DNA from: Streptomyces sp. NL15-2K
Lineage (GTDB): Bacteria > Actinomycetota > Actinomycetes > Streptomycetales > Streptomycetaceae
Assembly: GCF_030551255.1 (NCBI RefSeq)
Contig: NZ_CP130630.1
Location: 8,475,501-8,539,500 of the forward strand
Length of the DNA stretch: 64,000 nucleotides
Direction of reading: 5' to 3'
The position numbers and the translations under genes are program-made. The notes under the pieces are model-generated. The model did no database searches, was not told where the DNA came from, and saw nothing but the letters and a program-made list of their open reading frames with translations. The number at the start of each line of letters is the position of its first letter. The stretch's first letter is position 1. Below are positions 8,601 to 17,888 of the stretch, in pieces.

Positions 8601-9608
8601 TCAGGCCGGCGCCGGCCCCGTGCTAGCCCGTACCGTCAACTCCGGTGCGATCAGCACCACTTCGTCGGTGCCCCGGCCGTCGAGCTTGGCGACCAGGCGC
8701 TCCATGGCGTGCCGGCCCATCTCCTGGGCGGGGATGGCCACGGACGTCAGCCGTACCGAGGCCTGGGTGGCGACCTGGTCGGGGCATATGGCGACCACCG
8801 ACACGTCCTCGGGGATGGCGCGGCCCTGCTGGCGCAGCAGGGCGAGCAGCGGTTCGACCGCCGACTCGTTCTGGACGACGAACCCGGTGGTGCCGGGGCG
8901 CTCGTCGAGGATGCGGGCGAGGGTCACGGCCATCGCGTCGTACCCGCCCTCGCACGGCCGGTGCAGCAGCCGTACGCCCAACTCCTGCGCGCGGGAGCGG
9001 AGTCCGTCGAGGGTGCGCTCGGCGAAGCCGGTGTGCCGCTCGTACACCGCGGGGGCCTCGCCGATGACAGCGATGTCACGGTGTCCGAGCATCGCCAGGT
9101 GCTCGACGCACAGCGCACCCGTCGCCCTGAAGTCGAGATCGACGCAGGTCAGGCCGGTGGTGTCGGCGGGCAGCCCGATCAGCACGGACGGCTGGTCGGT
9201 GCCGCGCAGCAGCGGCAGCCGCTCGTCGTCGAGTTCGACGTCCATCAGGATCATCGCGTCGGCGAGCCCGCTGCCGGTGACGCGGCGCACGGCGTCGGGA
9301 CCCTCCTCGCCGGTGAGCAGCAGGACGTCGTAGCCGTGGGTGCGGGCCCGGGTGGCCACCGCGATGGCGATCTCCATCATCACCGGCACGTACATGTCGG
9401 TGCGCAGCGGGATCATCAGCGCGATGATGTTCGACTTGCTGCTGGCCAGGGCGCGGGCACCCGCGTTCGGGTGGTAGCCGAGTTCGCGGATGCTCTGCTG
9501 GACCCGCTGCCGGGTGGTCGCGGAGATGGACCGCTTGCCGCTGAGGACATAGCTCACCGTGCTCGCCGAGACTCCGGCGTGCTGGGCGACCTCGGCGAGG
9601 GTGACCAT
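8601..9608 (-). CDS. LacI/GalR-family transcriptional regulator
   Basis: A 335-aa protein from ATG 9608 with GGAGAG just upstream; a longer frame to 9734 would run through the operator and is rejected. Residues 1-50 are the classic LacI helix-turn-helix and hinge (VTLAEVAQHAGVSASTVSYV, then GKRSISATTRQRVQ and ALASSKSN). The rest is a periplasmic-binding-protein-like effector domain with EGPDAVRRV and ATQASVRLTSVAIPAQEMGR segments and the usual C-terminal ELTVRAST. It likely represses the surrounding glycan genes and binds the two palindromes in its own upstream region. The inducer cannot be read from the sequence; a sugar from xyloglucan or pectin is the contextual guess. Confidence 0.9.
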   Translation of the reverse strand: MVTLAEVAQHAGVSASTVSYVLSGKRSISATTRQRVQQSIRELGYHPNAGARALASSKSNIIALMIPLRTDMYVPVMMEIAIAVATRARTHGYDVLLLTGEEGPDAVRRVTGSGLADAMILMDVELDDERLPLLRGTDQPSVLIGLPADTTGLTCVDLDFRATGALCVEHLAMLGHRDIAVIGEAPAVYERHTGFAERTLDGLRSRAQELGVRLLHRPCEGGYDAMAVTLARILDERPGTTGFVVQNESAVEPLLALLRQQGRAIPEDVSVVAICPDQVATQASVRLTSVAIPAQEMGRHAMERLVAKLDGRGTDEVVLIAPELTVRASTGPAPA

Positions 9609-9624
9609 CCAGCTCTCCAAGCTT

Positions 9625-9641
9625 TGTGAAGCGCTTCGACA
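9625..9641. promoter_or_regulatory. LacI-type operator, proximal half-perfect copy
   Basis: TGTGAAGCGCTTCGACA contains the 10-bp palindrome GAAGCGCTTC (9628-9637), centred 24 bases upstream of the regulator start codon. LacI-family sites in Streptomyces are typically palindromes with a central CG, so this is a good autoregulatory site. Confidence 0.7.
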
Positions 9642-9713
9642 GTGCGCGTTGCGAATAAGGGCGGGTGAGGGTGGTTCGACAGTAGCTCCACCGGGGGTGG
9701 GTGTCCATAGGTT

Positions 9714-9729
9714 GTCGAAGCGCTTCGAC
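9714..9729. promoter_or_regulatory. LacI-type operator, perfect 16-bp palindrome
   Basis: GTCGAAGCGCTTCGAC is a perfect 16-bp palindrome sharing the GAAGCGCTTC core with the proximal site; the two centres are 89 bp apart. It lies between the divergent regulator and the GH12 gene, about 125 bases from the GH12 start, so one repressor could control both directions. Confidence 0.75.
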
Positions 9730-9853
9730 TGCAATTCTCCGGCGAGAGATCCGCAGGGGATCCGCAGGGGATCCCGGAGGGGTACGGCAACCTGTCCGGC
9801 CGTCGGCGGCCACTGGGAGGACGTAGACGAACCGTCCCCCGGAAGGGCCCCCG

Positions 9854-10663
9854 ATGCAACACCGCAGACCCCGCCTGTCCAAGAAGGCCAAGAGCCTCGC
9901 CGCCGCGACCGTCGCCCTGGCGGCCGCCGCCGGCGTCACCGTCGCCCAGGCGGACGAGTCGAACAAGAAGTGCACGGCCTTCGACACGATCACGCTCGGC
10001 AAGTACTACGTCAACAACAACCTCTGGGGTCAGGACAAGGGCACCGGCACCCAGTGCGTCTGGGACAACTCGCGCTCCGGCTCCACCGTCTCCTGGGGCA
10101 CGGACTACACCTGGGCCAACAACAGCAAGGGCACCGACGCGGACGTGAAGTCGTACGCGAGCACGGTGCTCGGCTGGCACTGGGGCTGGAAGGCCGACAA
10201 GGCGGCGACCGGACTGCCGATCCGCGTCGGCGACCGCAAGCCGGTGAAGACCACCTGGGACTTCGCGGTCAGCGCCGACCCCGGCGCCATGAACGTCGCC
10301 TACGACCTGTGGCTGCACACCAAGAACACCGCTGACTGGCAGGACCAGCCCACCGACGAGATCATGATCTGGCTCAACCGCCAGGGCGGCGCGGGCCCGC
10401 TGGGCACCAAGCACAGCAGCGTCAGCCTCGGCGGGGCGATGTGGGACCTCTACGAGGGCGACATCGGCTGGAAGGTGCACTCCTTCGTCCGCCGCACCAA
10501 CACCACCAAGGCCTCGCTGAACCTGGACGACTTCACCCAGGCACTCGTCCGGCGCAAGCTGCTGAGCAACGACAAGTACGTCTCCGGCATCGAGTCCGGC
10601 ACCGAGGTTTTCAAGGGCAAGGGCCGTCTGGACACCAAGTCGTACTCCGTCGACATCGGCTGA
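9854..10663 (+). CDS. Secreted glycoside hydrolase family 12 endoglucanase/xyloglucanase
   Basis: A 269-aa protein from ATG 9854 (GGAAGGG upstream) with a basic, Ala-rich signal peptide ending near AQADES. The mature ~230 residues fit the single-domain GH12 jelly roll. Visible are LGKYYVNNNLWG near the start, the nucleophile strand TDEIMIWLNRQGG and the acid/base segment GIESGTEVFKGKG close to the C-terminus. A Trp-rich cleft (GWHWGWK, KTTWDF) is present. GH12 enzymes cut beta-1,4-glucan or xyloglucan with retention. Its divergent placement from the LacI gene across the palindromic operator suggests sugar-responsive control. No carbohydrate-binding module is attached. Confidence 0.88.
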   Translation: MQHRRPRLSKKAKSLAAATVALAAAAGVTVAQADESNKKCTAFDTITLGKYYVNNNLWGQDKGTGTQCVWDNSRSGSTVSWGTDYTWANNSKGTDADVKSYASTVLGWHWGWKADKAATGLPIRVGDRKPVKTTWDFAVSADPGAMNVAYDLWLHTKNTADWQDQPTDEIMIWLNRQGGAGPLGTKHSSVSLGGAMWDLYEGDIGWKVHSFVRRTNTTKASLNLDDFTQALVRRKLLSNDKYVSGIESGTEVFKGKGRLDTKSYSVDIG

Positions 10664-10787
10664 ACCGCGGCGCCGGACAGGTCCCAGGGGTGGTGGGGTG
10701 AGTCCGAATCGGGTACATACGATCCAGTAGCACCCGTCGGTAGCCATAACGGCTCCAAGATCCCGATTCGCGGCGAGGTGAGCCTCA

Positions 10788-12719
10788 ATGTCCGCAGCAC
10801 CCACCCAACCCACCGTCACCGAGCGTGAAGCGCGCCAGGTGGCGGAGGCCGCCCGGGAACAGGACTGGCGCAAGCCCAGCTTCGCCAAGGAACTGTTCCT
10901 GGGCCGCTTCCGGCTCGACCTCATCCACCCCCACCCGATGCCGCCCGACGAGGACGCCCAGCGCGGCGAGGAGTTCCTCGCCAAACTGCGCGACTTCTGC
11001 GAGACGAAGATCGACGGCGCCCTGATCGAGCGCGACGCCCGGATCCCCGACGACGTCATCAACGGGCTCAAGGAGCTCGGCGCCCTCGGCATGAAGATCG
11101 ACACCAAGTACGGCGGGCTCGGCCTCACCCAGGTGTACTACAACAAGGCGCTGGCCCTGGCGGGCTCCGCCAGCCCGGCGGTCGGGGTGCTGCTGTCGGC
11201 CCACCAGTCGATCGGCGTACCGCAGCCGCTGAAGCTGTTCGGCACGCCCGAGCAGAAGGAGACGTTCCTGCCGCGGTGCGCCCGCACCGACATCAGCGCC
11301 TTCCTCCTCACTGAGCCGGACGTCGGCTCCGACCCGGCGCGGCTCGCGATGAGCGCGGTTCCCGACGGCGACGACTATGTCCTCGACGGGGTGAAGCTGT
11401 GGACCACCAACGGCGTGGTCGCCGACCTGCTGGTCGTCATGGCCCGGGTCCCCAAGAGCGAGGGCCACAAGGGCGGCATCACCGCCTTCGTCGTGGAGAC
11501 CAACTCGCCCGGCATCACGGTCGAGAACCGCAACGCCTTCATGGGCCTGCGCGGCATCGAGAACGGCGTCACCCGCTTCCACCAGGTCCGGGTCCCCGCC
11601 GCCAACCGCATCGGCCCCGAGGGCGCGGGCCTGAAGATCGCCCTCACGACCCTCAACACCGGCCGGCTGTCGCTTCCGGCGTCCTGCGTGGCCGCCGGCA
11701 AGTGGTGCCTGAAGATCGCCCGCGAGTGGACGGCGGCCCGCGAGCAGTGGGGCAAGCCGATCGCCCACCACGAGGCGGTCGGGTCGAAGATCAGCTTCAT
11801 CGCGGCGACGACCTTCGCCCTGGAGGCCGTACTGGACCTGTCGAGCCAGATGGCCGACGAGGACCGCAACGACATCCGCATCGAGGGCGCGCTGGCCAAG
11901 CTGTTCGCCTCCGAGACGGCCTGGCTGATGGCCGACGAACTCGTCCAGATCCGCGGCGGCCGGGGCTTCGAGACGGCCGCGTCCCTCGCCGCCCGCGGCG
12001 AACGCGCGGTCCCCGCCGAACAGGTCCTGCGCGACCTGCGGATCAACCGCATCTTCGAGGGCTCGACGGAGATCATGCACCTGCTGATCGCCCGCGAAGC
12101 GGTCGACGCCCACCTTTCGGTGGCCGGTGACCTCATCGACCCCGACAAGTCCCTGTCGGACAAGGCGAAGGCGGGCGCGAACGCCGGCGTCTTCTACGCC
12201 AAGTGGCTGCCGAAGCTGGTCGCGGGCCCCGGCCAACTCCCCGGCTCCTTCAGCGAGTTCAAGCGCGAGGTCGACCTCTCCCCGCACCTGCGCTACGTCG
12301 AACGCACCGCCCGCAAGCTCGCCCGCTCCACCTTCTACGCCATGTCCCGCTGGCAGGGCCGGATGGAGACCAAGCAGGGCTTCCTGGGCCGGATCGTGGA
12401 CATCGGAGCGGAGCTGTTCGCGATGAGCGCGACCTGCGTCCGCGCCGAACTCCTGCGCAGCCAGGGCGACCACGGCCGCGAGGCCTACCAGCTGGCCGAC
12501 GCCTTCTGCCGCCAGTCCCGCGTCCGCGTCGAGGAACTCTTCGGCCGCCTGTGGAACAACACCGACGACCTCGACCGCAAGGTCGTCAAGGGCGTCCTGT
12601 CCGGCACCTACGAGTGGCTGGAGCGTGGCATCGTCGACCCCTCGGGCGAGGGGCCGTGGATCGCCGACGCCACTCCCGGACCGAGCGAACGGGAGAACGT
12701 CCACCGCCCGATCCGCTGA
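10788..12719 (+). CDS. Acyl-CoA dehydrogenase family protein (long form, 643 aa)
   Basis: A 643-aa protein from ATG 10788 after GAGG. Residues ~50-440 carry the acyl-CoA dehydrogenase fold: an N-terminal helical domain, FLLTEPDVGSDPARL and KLWTTNG in the middle beta domain, ENGVTRFHQVRVP, and the FAD-binding/dimer segment RGGRGFETAASL with RINRIFEGSTEIMHLL. A further ~200-residue helical C-terminal extension is present, as in very-long-chain-type and several actinobacterial FadE proteins. It would catalyse alpha,beta-dehydrogenation of an acyl-CoA with FAD and feed electrons to ETF. It stands alone with a terminator behind it; the substrate is unknown. Confidence 0.88.
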   Translation: MSAAPTQPTVTEREARQVAEAAREQDWRKPSFAKELFLGRFRLDLIHPHPMPPDEDAQRGEEFLAKLRDFCETKIDGALIERDARIPDDVINGLKELGALGMKIDTKYGGLGLTQVYYNKALALAGSASPAVGVLLSAHQSIGVPQPLKLFGTPEQKETFLPRCARTDISAFLLTEPDVGSDPARLAMSAVPDGDDYVLDGVKLWTTNGVVADLLVVMARVPKSEGHKGGITAFVVETNSPGITVENRNAFMGLRGIENGVTRFHQVRVPAANRIGPEGAGLKIALTTLNTGRLSLPASCVAAGKWCLKIAREWTAAREQWGKPIAHHEAVGSKISFIAATTFALEAVLDLSSQMADEDRNDIRIEGALAKLFASETAWLMADELVQIRGGRGFETAASLAARGERAVPAEQVLRDLRINRIFEGSTEIMHLLIAREAVDAHLSVAGDLIDPDKSLSDKAKAGANAGVFYAKWLPKLVAGPGQLPGSFSEFKREVDLSPHLRYVERTARKLARSTFYAMSRWQGRMETKQGFLGRIVDIGAELFAMSATCVRAELLRSQGDHGREAYQLADAFCRQSRVRVEELFGRLWNNTDDLDRKVVKGVLSGTYEWLERGIVDPSGEGPWIADATPGPSERENVHRPIR

Positions 12720-12727
12720 TCGACGGA

Positions 12728-12776
12728 CATGGGCCGGCCGACGGGAGTGACGAACGTCTCCGCCGACCGGCCCATG
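12728..12776 (+). terminator. Long hairpin terminator after acyl-CoA dehydrogenase
   Basis: CATGGGCCGG at 12728-12737 pairs perfectly with CCGGCCCATG at 12767-12776, and the intervening CGACGG/CCGCCG bases extend the stem. It starts nine bases after the stop codon. Confidence 0.7.
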
Positions 12777-12844
12777 CGCCTGTGAGCCCCCTGTGAAGGG
12801 GACACCCTGTCCTCCCACACAGCCATTGCGGCAACAATGGGGGA

Positions 12845-14101
12845 ATGAGTGACAGTCCAGCCCCCCTCGCCGACCCCCACCTCGTCTACGACCCCGTGGC
12901 GGGCGACGGGCCGAAGGACGTGGTGATCCTCGGCTCCACCGGCTCGATCGGCACCCAGGCCATCGATCTCGTGCTGCGCAACCCCGACCGGTTCCGGGTC
13001 ACCGGCCTGTCGGCCAACGGCGGCCGGGTCGCCCTCCTCGCCGAGCAGGCGCGCCGGCTGCGGGTGCGGACCGTCGCGGTCGCCCGCGAGGACGCCGTAC
13101 CGGCCCTGCGCGAGGCCCTGAGAGCCGAGTACGGGACCGGGGAGCCGCTCCCCGAGATCCTCGCCGGACCCGACGCGGCCACGCAGCTCGCCGCCTCCGA
13201 CTGTCACACCGTCCTGAACGGCATCACCGGCTCCATCGGCCTGGCCCCGACCCTCGCCGCCCTGGAGGCGGGCCGCACCCTCGCGCTCGCCAACAAGGAG
13301 TCGCTCATCGTGGGCGGCCCGCTGGTCAAGGCCCTCGCCAAGCCCGGGCAGATCATCCCGGTCGACTCCGAGCACGCGGCGCTGTTCCAGGCGCTGGCGT
13401 CCGGCACCAGAGCGGACGTACGCAAGCTCGTCGTCACCGCGTCCGGGGGCCCCTTCCGGGGCCGCACGAAGGCCGAGCTGGCTCAGGTGACGGTCCAGGA
13501 CGCCCTCGCCCACCCCACCTGGGCCATGGGCCCGGTCATCACGATCAACTCCTCGACCCTCGTCAACAAGGGGCTGGAAGTCATCGAGGCACACCTCCTC
13601 TACGACATTCCCTTCGATCGCATTGAGGTGGTCGTGCATCCCCAGTCGTATGTCCACTCGATGGTTGAGTTCACAGACGGATCCACGATCGCCCAGGCGA
13701 CGCCCCCCGACATGCGCGGGCCGATCGCCATCGGCCTCGGCTGGCCCGAACGCGTCCCCGACGCGGCACCCACCTTCGACTGGAGCAAGGCGTCGACCTG
13801 GGAGTTCTTCCCGCTCGACAACGAGGCCTTCCCGTCGGTCGACCTGGCGCGCCGGGTGGGAGAGCTCGCGGGCACGGCCCCGGCGGTGTTCAATGCCGCC
13901 AACGAGGAGTGCGTGGAGGCCTTCCGGGCCGGCGCGCTGCCGTATCTCGGGATCATGGAGACGGTGACCCGGGTGGTGGACGAGCACGGCACCCCGCGCG
14001 CGGGAACCTCGCTCACCGTCGCGGACGTCCTCGAAGCGGAGACCTGGGCGCGGACCCGGGCCCAGGAACTGGCGGCACAGACGGCGGAGGCCCGTGCATG
14101 A
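12845..14101 (+). CDS. dxr: 1-deoxy-D-xylulose-5-phosphate reductoisomerase
   Basis: A 418-aa protein for the second step of the MEP isoprenoid pathway, converting DXP to 2-C-methyl-D-erythritol 4-phosphate with NADPH and a divalent metal. The NADPH-binding GSTGSIG is at residues 30-36. The metal/substrate motifs [21 protein letters not shown] and ASGGPFRG, and [20 protein letters not shown] with [10 protein letters not shown], are all intact. The ~20-residue N-terminal extension before the Rossmann strand is common in streptomycetes. Its stop overlaps the next start as ATGA, so translation is coupled to the membrane protease gene, and ispG of the same pathway follows. Confidence 0.97.
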   Translation: MSDSPAPLADPHLVYDPVAGDGPKDVVILGSTGSIGTQAIDLVLRNPDRFRVTGLSANGGRVALLAEQARRLRVRTVAVAREDAVPALREALRAEYGTGEPLPEILAGPDAATQLAASDCHTVLNGITGSIGLAPTLAALEAGRTLALANKESLIVGGPLVKALAKPGQIIPVDSEHAALFQALASGTRADVRKLVVTASGGPFRGRTKAELAQVTVQDALAHPTWAMGPVITINSSTLVNKGLEVIEAHLLYDIPFDRIEVVVHPQSYVHSMVEFTDGSTIAQATPPDMRGPIAIGLGWPERVPDAAPTFDWSKASTWEFFPLDNEAFPSVDLARRVGELAGTAPAVFNAANEECVEAFRAGALPYLGIMETVTRVVDEHGTPRAGTSLTVADVLEAETWARTRAQELAAQTAEARA

Positions 14102-15402
14102 CGACCCTGATGTTCATCCTCGGCATAGTGGTCTTCGTGATCGGACTGCTGGCGTCCATCGCGTGGCACGAACTGGGCCATCTGTCCTTCGCCAAGCTCT
14201 TCGGCATCCGTGTGCCGCAGTACATGGTCGGCTGGGGCCCGACGATCTGGTCGCGCCAGAAGGGCGAGACGGAGTACGGCATCAAGGCCATCCCGTTCGG
14301 CGGCTACATCCGCATGATCGGCATGTTCCCGCCCGGCCCCGACGGCAAGGTGGAGATGCGCTCCACCTCACCCTGGCGCGGCATGATCGAGGACGCCCGC
14401 ACGGCCGCGTTCGAGGAGCTCAGGCCGGGCGACGAGAAGCGCATGTTCTACACCCGCAAGCCCTGGAAGCGGGTCATCGTGATGTCGGCGGGCCCGCTGA
14501 TGAACCTGATCCTCGCGGTGGCGCTGTTCCTCACCGTGCTGATGGGCTTCGGCATCTCCGAGCAGACCACCACCGTCAGCTCGGTCGCCAAGTGCGTCAT
14601 CTCCCAGAGCGAGAACCGCGAGAACTGCAAGGCGTCCGACGCCCCGTCCCCGGCCGCCGCCGCGGGAATGAAGGCGGGCGACAAGATCGTCTCCTTCGAC
14701 GGGGTGCGCACGGACGACTGGAACCGGCTCTCCGACCTCATCCGCGCCAACCCCGGCAAAACCGTGCCGATCATCGTCGACCGCAAGGGCGAGGAAGTAA
14801 CCCTGCAGGCGAAGATCGCCACCAACCAGGTCGCGAAGAAGGACTCCAGCGGCCAGGTCGAGCCCGGCAAGTACGTCACCGCGGGCTTCCTCGGGTTCAC
14901 GGCGGCCAGCGGCGTCGTCCGCCAGGACTTCGGCGAATCGGTGACCTGGATGGGCGACCGCATGGGCGACGCCGTCGACTCCCTCGTGGCCCTGCCCAGC
15001 AAGATCCCCGCCCTGTGGGACGCGGCCTTCGACGGCGCCCCGCGCGGGCAGGACTCACCGATGGGCGTGGTGGGCGCGGCCCGCGTCGGCGGCGAGATCT
15101 TCACCCTGGACATCCCGCCGACCCAGCAGCTGGCCACGGCCCTGATGCTGATCGCCGGCTTCAACCTCTCCCTGTTCCTGTTCAACGTGCTCCCGCTGCT
15201 GCCCCTGGACGGCGGCCATGTCGCGGGCGCCCTGTGGGAGTCGCTGCGCCGCAACGCGGCGAAGGTGCTGCGCCGCCCGGACCCGGGTCCGTTCGACGTG
15301 GCGAAGCTGATGCCGGTCGCCTACGTGGTGGCAGGGATCTTCGTCTGCTTCACGATCCTCGTCCTGATCGCGGACGTGGTTAACCCGGTGAGAATCTCCT
15401 AG
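14098..15402 (+). CDS. Site-2 protease / RIP metalloprotease (M50, RseP-like)
   Basis: A 434-aa intramembrane zinc protease. The first membrane helix carries HELGH (residues 24-28), the zinc site with catalytic Glu; the third zinc ligand motif [13 protein letters not shown] is near residue 370. A PDZ domain lies between (~180-280, beginning around [17 protein letters not shown]). Two further C-terminal helices are visible. Members cleave membrane-bound anti-sigma factors or signal-peptide remnants in regulated intramembrane proteolysis. The gene overlaps dxr by four bases and precedes ispG, a linkage seen widely in actinobacteria although no biochemical link to the MEP pathway is evident. The substrate is unknown. 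Confidence 0.92.
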   Translation: MTTLMFILGIVVFVIGLLASIAWHELGHLSFAKLFGIRVPQYMVGWGPTIWSRQKGETEYGIKAIPFGGYIRMIGMFPPGPDGKVEMRSTSPWRGMIEDARTAAFEELRPGDEKRMFYTRKPWKRVIVMSAGPLMNLILAVALFLTVLMGFGISEQTTTVSSVAKCVISQSENRENCKASDAPSPAAAAGMKAGDKIVSFDGVRTDDWNRLSDLIRANPGKTVPIIVDRKGEEVTLQAKIATNQVAKKDSSGQVEPGKYVTAGFLGFTAASGVVRQDFGESVTWMGDRMGDAVDSLVALPSKIPALWDAAFDGAPRGQDSPMGVVGAARVGGEIFTLDIPPTQQLATALMLIAGFNLSLFLFNVLPLLPLDGGHVAGALWESLRRNAAKVLRRPDPGPFDVAKLMPVAYVVAGIFVCFTILVLIADVVNPVRIS

Positions 15403-15417
15403 TCATACGGAGTTCGT

Positions 15418-15450
15418 GGCGGTCCGGCACCCTGTGTGCCGGACCGCCTT
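15418..15450 (+). terminator. Strong 13-bp hairpin terminator after the M50 protease
   Basis: GGCGGTCCGGCAC and GTGCCGGACCGCC form a perfect 13-bp stem with a 5-base loop, followed by TT. It begins 15 bases past the stop, so ispG probably has its own promoter in the remaining ~120 bases. Confidence 0.8.
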
Positions 15451-15571
15451 CCAACGAGTGGGTTTACGGGCGTGATGTGCCCGGGCCTTGGCATGTGCCG
15501 TAATCTCGAAGCCTGGAGCCCGCCGCTGACGGGACCTGGACCTTGATCCACGACTTGGGGTTGCACAGCAG

Positions 15572-16729
15572 ATGACTGCGATTTCTCTCGGCATGCCGTC
15601 CGTTCCGACCAAGCTCGCCGAGCGCCGCAAGAGCCGGCAGATCCAGGTCGGATCCGTGGCGGTCGGTGGAGACGCCCCGGTCTCCGTGCAGTCGATGACC
15701 ACGACCCGTACGTCCGACATCGGCGCCACCCTCCAGCAGATCGCCGAGCTCACCGCCTCCGGCTGCCAGATCGTCCGCGTGGCCTGCCCCACCCAGGACG
15801 ACGCGGACGCCCTCGCGACCATCGCCCGCAAGTCCCAGATCCCGGTCATCGCCGACATCCACTTCCAGCCGAAGTACGTCTTCGCGGCCATCGAGGCCGG
15901 CTGCGCCGCGGTCCGGGTGAACCCGGGCAACATCAAGCAGTTCGACGACAAGGTCAGGGAGATCGCCAAGGCCGCCAAGGACCACGGCACCCCGATCCGC
16001 ATCGGCGTGAACGCGGGCTCCCTGGACAGGCGCCTGCTCCAGAAGTACGGCAAGGCGACGCCCGAGGCCCTCGTCGAGTCCGCCCTGTGGGAGGCGTCCC
16101 TCTTCGAGGAGCACGACTTCCGGGACATCAAGATCTCCGTCAAGCACAACGACCCGGTCGTGATGATCGAGGCCTACCGCCAGCTGGCCGCCGCCTGCGA
16201 CTACCCGCTGCACCTCGGAGTGACGGAGGCGGGCCCGGCCTTCCAGGGCACGATCAAGTCGGCGGTCGCCTTCGGAGCGCTCCTGTCCGAGGGCATCGGC
16301 GACACGATCCGGGTGTCCTTGAGCGCTCCCCCCGCCGAGGAGGTCAAGGTCGGCATCCAGATCCTGGAGTCGCTGAACCTCAAGGAGCGCGGCCTGGAGA
16401 TCGTCTCCTGCCCGTCCTGCGGTCGCGCCCAGGTCGACGTCTACAAGCTGGCCGAGGAGGTCACGGCGGGCCTGACCGGCATGGAGGTCCCGCTGCGCGT
16501 GGCCGTCATGGGCTGCGTGGTCAACGGCCCCGGAGAGGCCCGCGAGGCCGACCTCGGCGTCGCCTCCGGCAACGGCAAGGGCCAGATCTTCGTCAAGGGC
16601 GAGGTCATCAAGACCGTCCCCGAGTCGAAGATCGTGGAGACCCTCATCGAGGAGGCCATGAAGCTGGCCGAGCAGATGGAGGCGGACGGCGCCGCTTCCG
16701 GCGAGCCGTCGGTGTCGGTGGCGGGCTGA
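15572..16729 (+). CDS. ispG: 4-hydroxy-3-methylbut-2-en-1-yl diphosphate synthase (flavodoxin/ferredoxin)
   Basis: A 385-aa [4Fe-4S] enzyme that makes HMBPP from MEcPP, the penultimate step of the MEP pathway. The N-terminal TIM barrel contains [26 protein letters not shown] and VRVNPGNI. The C-terminal domain holds the cluster ligands in [11 protein letters not shown] and [12 protein letters not shown], and a conserved Glu follows in [10 protein letters not shown]. The length is typical of the bacterial short form. It lies behind dxr and the protease but is separated from them by a strong terminator. Streptomycetes often have a second ispG copy, so redundancy is possible; none is in this window. 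Confidence 0.97.
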   Translation: MTAISLGMPSVPTKLAERRKSRQIQVGSVAVGGDAPVSVQSMTTTRTSDIGATLQQIAELTASGCQIVRVACPTQDDADALATIARKSQIPVIADIHFQPKYVFAAIEAGCAAVRVNPGNIKQFDDKVREIAKAAKDHGTPIRIGVNAGSLDRRLLQKYGKATPEALVESALWEASLFEEHDFRDIKISVKHNDPVVMIEAYRQLAAACDYPLHLGVTEAGPAFQGTIKSAVAFGALLSEGIGDTIRVSLSAPPAEEVKVGIQILESLNLKERGLEIVSCPSCGRAQVDVYKLAEEVTAGLTGMEVPLRVAVMGCVVNGPGEAREADLGVASGNGKGQIFVKGEVIKTVPESKIVETLIEEAMKLAEQMEADGAASGEPSVSVAG

Positions 16730-16758
16730 CGGGTCTTTCGAACGCCGGTCGGTGAAAT

Positions 16759-16788
16759 CCAGCCCGTCCGGCGTTTGAGGACGAGGCC
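16759..16788. repeat. Dispersed Streptomyces intergenic repeat, fuller copy
   Basis: The stretch containing AGCCCGTCCGGCGTTTGAGG and then ACGAGGCC is a short element I recognise from many Streptomyces 3' intergenic regions, usually followed by a G/C-rich hairpin as here. A shortened copy (TGAGGACGAGGCC) recurs at 20193 after proS. Confidence 0.6.
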
Positions 16789-16810
16789 GGTTCAGGGCCG
16801 ACAGCGGGGG

Positions 16811-16832
16811 TCTGGGGGCGGCAGCCCCCAGA
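16811..16832 (+). terminator. Hairpin terminator after ispG
   Basis: TCTGGGGGC and GCCCCCAGA form a 9-bp stem with a 4-base loop, about 80 bases past the ispG stop and directly after the dispersed repeat. Confidence 0.65.
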
Positions 16833-16950
16833 TACGGCACACCGGCCAACGGTCACCTACAAACGGGCGGTAACCCCCACAGGGCGGCGCGGCTCAGCTT
16901 CCGCAGGTACAGTGCGGAGATCAGCAGATCCCACTGTGAGGCCCCGCCCC

Positions 16951-17799
16951 GTGTTGACCCAGACGACCTCCCGGGTCCTCGAACCGAGCGACCTGGACGC
17001 CGCGCTCGCCGTCCTCGACCGTGAGCCGGTCGCGAACGCCTTCGTGACGTCGCGCGTCCAGGTCGCCGGCCTCGACCCGTGGCGGCTCGGCGGCGAGATG
17101 TGGGGCTGGTACGAGGACGGCATGCTGACGTCCCTGTGCTACGCCGGCGCGAACCTGGTCCCGATCTGCGCCACCCCGCGCGCCGTCCGCGCCTTCGCCG
17201 ACCGGGCACGCAGAGCCGGCAGGCGCTGCTCGTCCATCGTCGGCCCCGCCGAATCCACCGCCCAGCTCTGGCGGTTGCTGGAACCGAGCTGGGGCCCCGC
17301 GCGTGAGATCCGCGCCCATCAGCCCCTCATGGTCACCGACCGCATGCCCACCGACATCGCTCCCGATCCGTACGTCCGCCGTATCCGCAAGGACGAGATG
17401 GACACGATCATGCCGGCGTGCGTGGCGATGTTCACCGAGGAGGTCGGCATCTCGCCGATGGCTGGCGACGGCGGGCTCCTGTACCAGGCGAGGGTCGCCG
17501 AACTCGTCGGCGCCGGCCGCTCCTTCGCCCGCCTCGACACCGACGGCAGGGTCGTCTTCAAGGCCGAGATCGGCGCCGCCACCGACCGCGCCTGCCAGAT
17601 CCAGGGCGTGTGGGTGGCTCCCGAGTACCGGGGGAGGGGCCTGGCGGCCCCGGGCATGGCAGCGGTCCTGCGCTACGCGCTGGCGGACGTGGCGCCGGTG
17701 GTGAGCCTGTATGTGAACGACTTCAATACGGCGGCGAGAAGGACGTACAGGAGGGTGGGGTTCCGGGAGGTCGGCGCCTTCATGAGCGTGCTCTTCTGA
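16951..17799 (+). CDS. GNAT-family N-acetyltransferase with DUF4081-type N-terminal domain
   Basis: A 282-aa protein if started at GTG 16951 (protein begins LTQTTSRVLEPSD); an upstream ATG at 16912 would add 13 residues. The N-terminal ~130 residues form a domain common in actinobacterial acetyltransferases (VANAFVTSRV, YEDGMLTSLCYAGANLVP). The C-terminal half is a GNAT fold with the acetyl-CoA loop VWVAPEYRGRGLAAPGMAAV and the terminal strand pair VSLYVNDFNTAARRTYRRVG. The acceptor substrate cannot be deduced. It is followed 90 bases later by a second, unrelated GNAT gene. The start is uncertain because no strong ribosome site precedes it. Confidence 0.8.
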   Translation: MLTQTTSRVLEPSDLDAALAVLDREPVANAFVTSRVQVAGLDPWRLGGEMWGWYEDGMLTSLCYAGANLVPICATPRAVRAFADRARRAGRRCSSIVGPAESTAQLWRLLEPSWGPAREIRAHQPLMVTDRMPTDIAPDPYVRRIRKDEMDTIMPACVAMFTEEVGISPMAGDGGLLYQARVAELVGAGRSFARLDTDGRVVFKAEIGAATDRACQIQGVWVAPEYRGRGLAAPGMAAVLRYALADVAPVVSLYVNDFNTAARRTYRRVGFREVGAFMSVLF

Positions 17800-17888
17800 A
17801 AGGCCTTGGGGGCAGCGCACCCAGGAGGGCGACCAGCCCCCACAGCCGCCCCGGATGACAACCCAAACCCCCCTGTAAGCTCCCCCAC

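Noticed and set aside
10706..10769. GAATCGGG ... CCCGATTC inverted repeat (48-base spacer) before the acyl-CoA dehydrogenase gene
   Set aside because: Eight-base arms that far apart in GC-rich DNA can arise by chance; no second copy was seen to support an operator.
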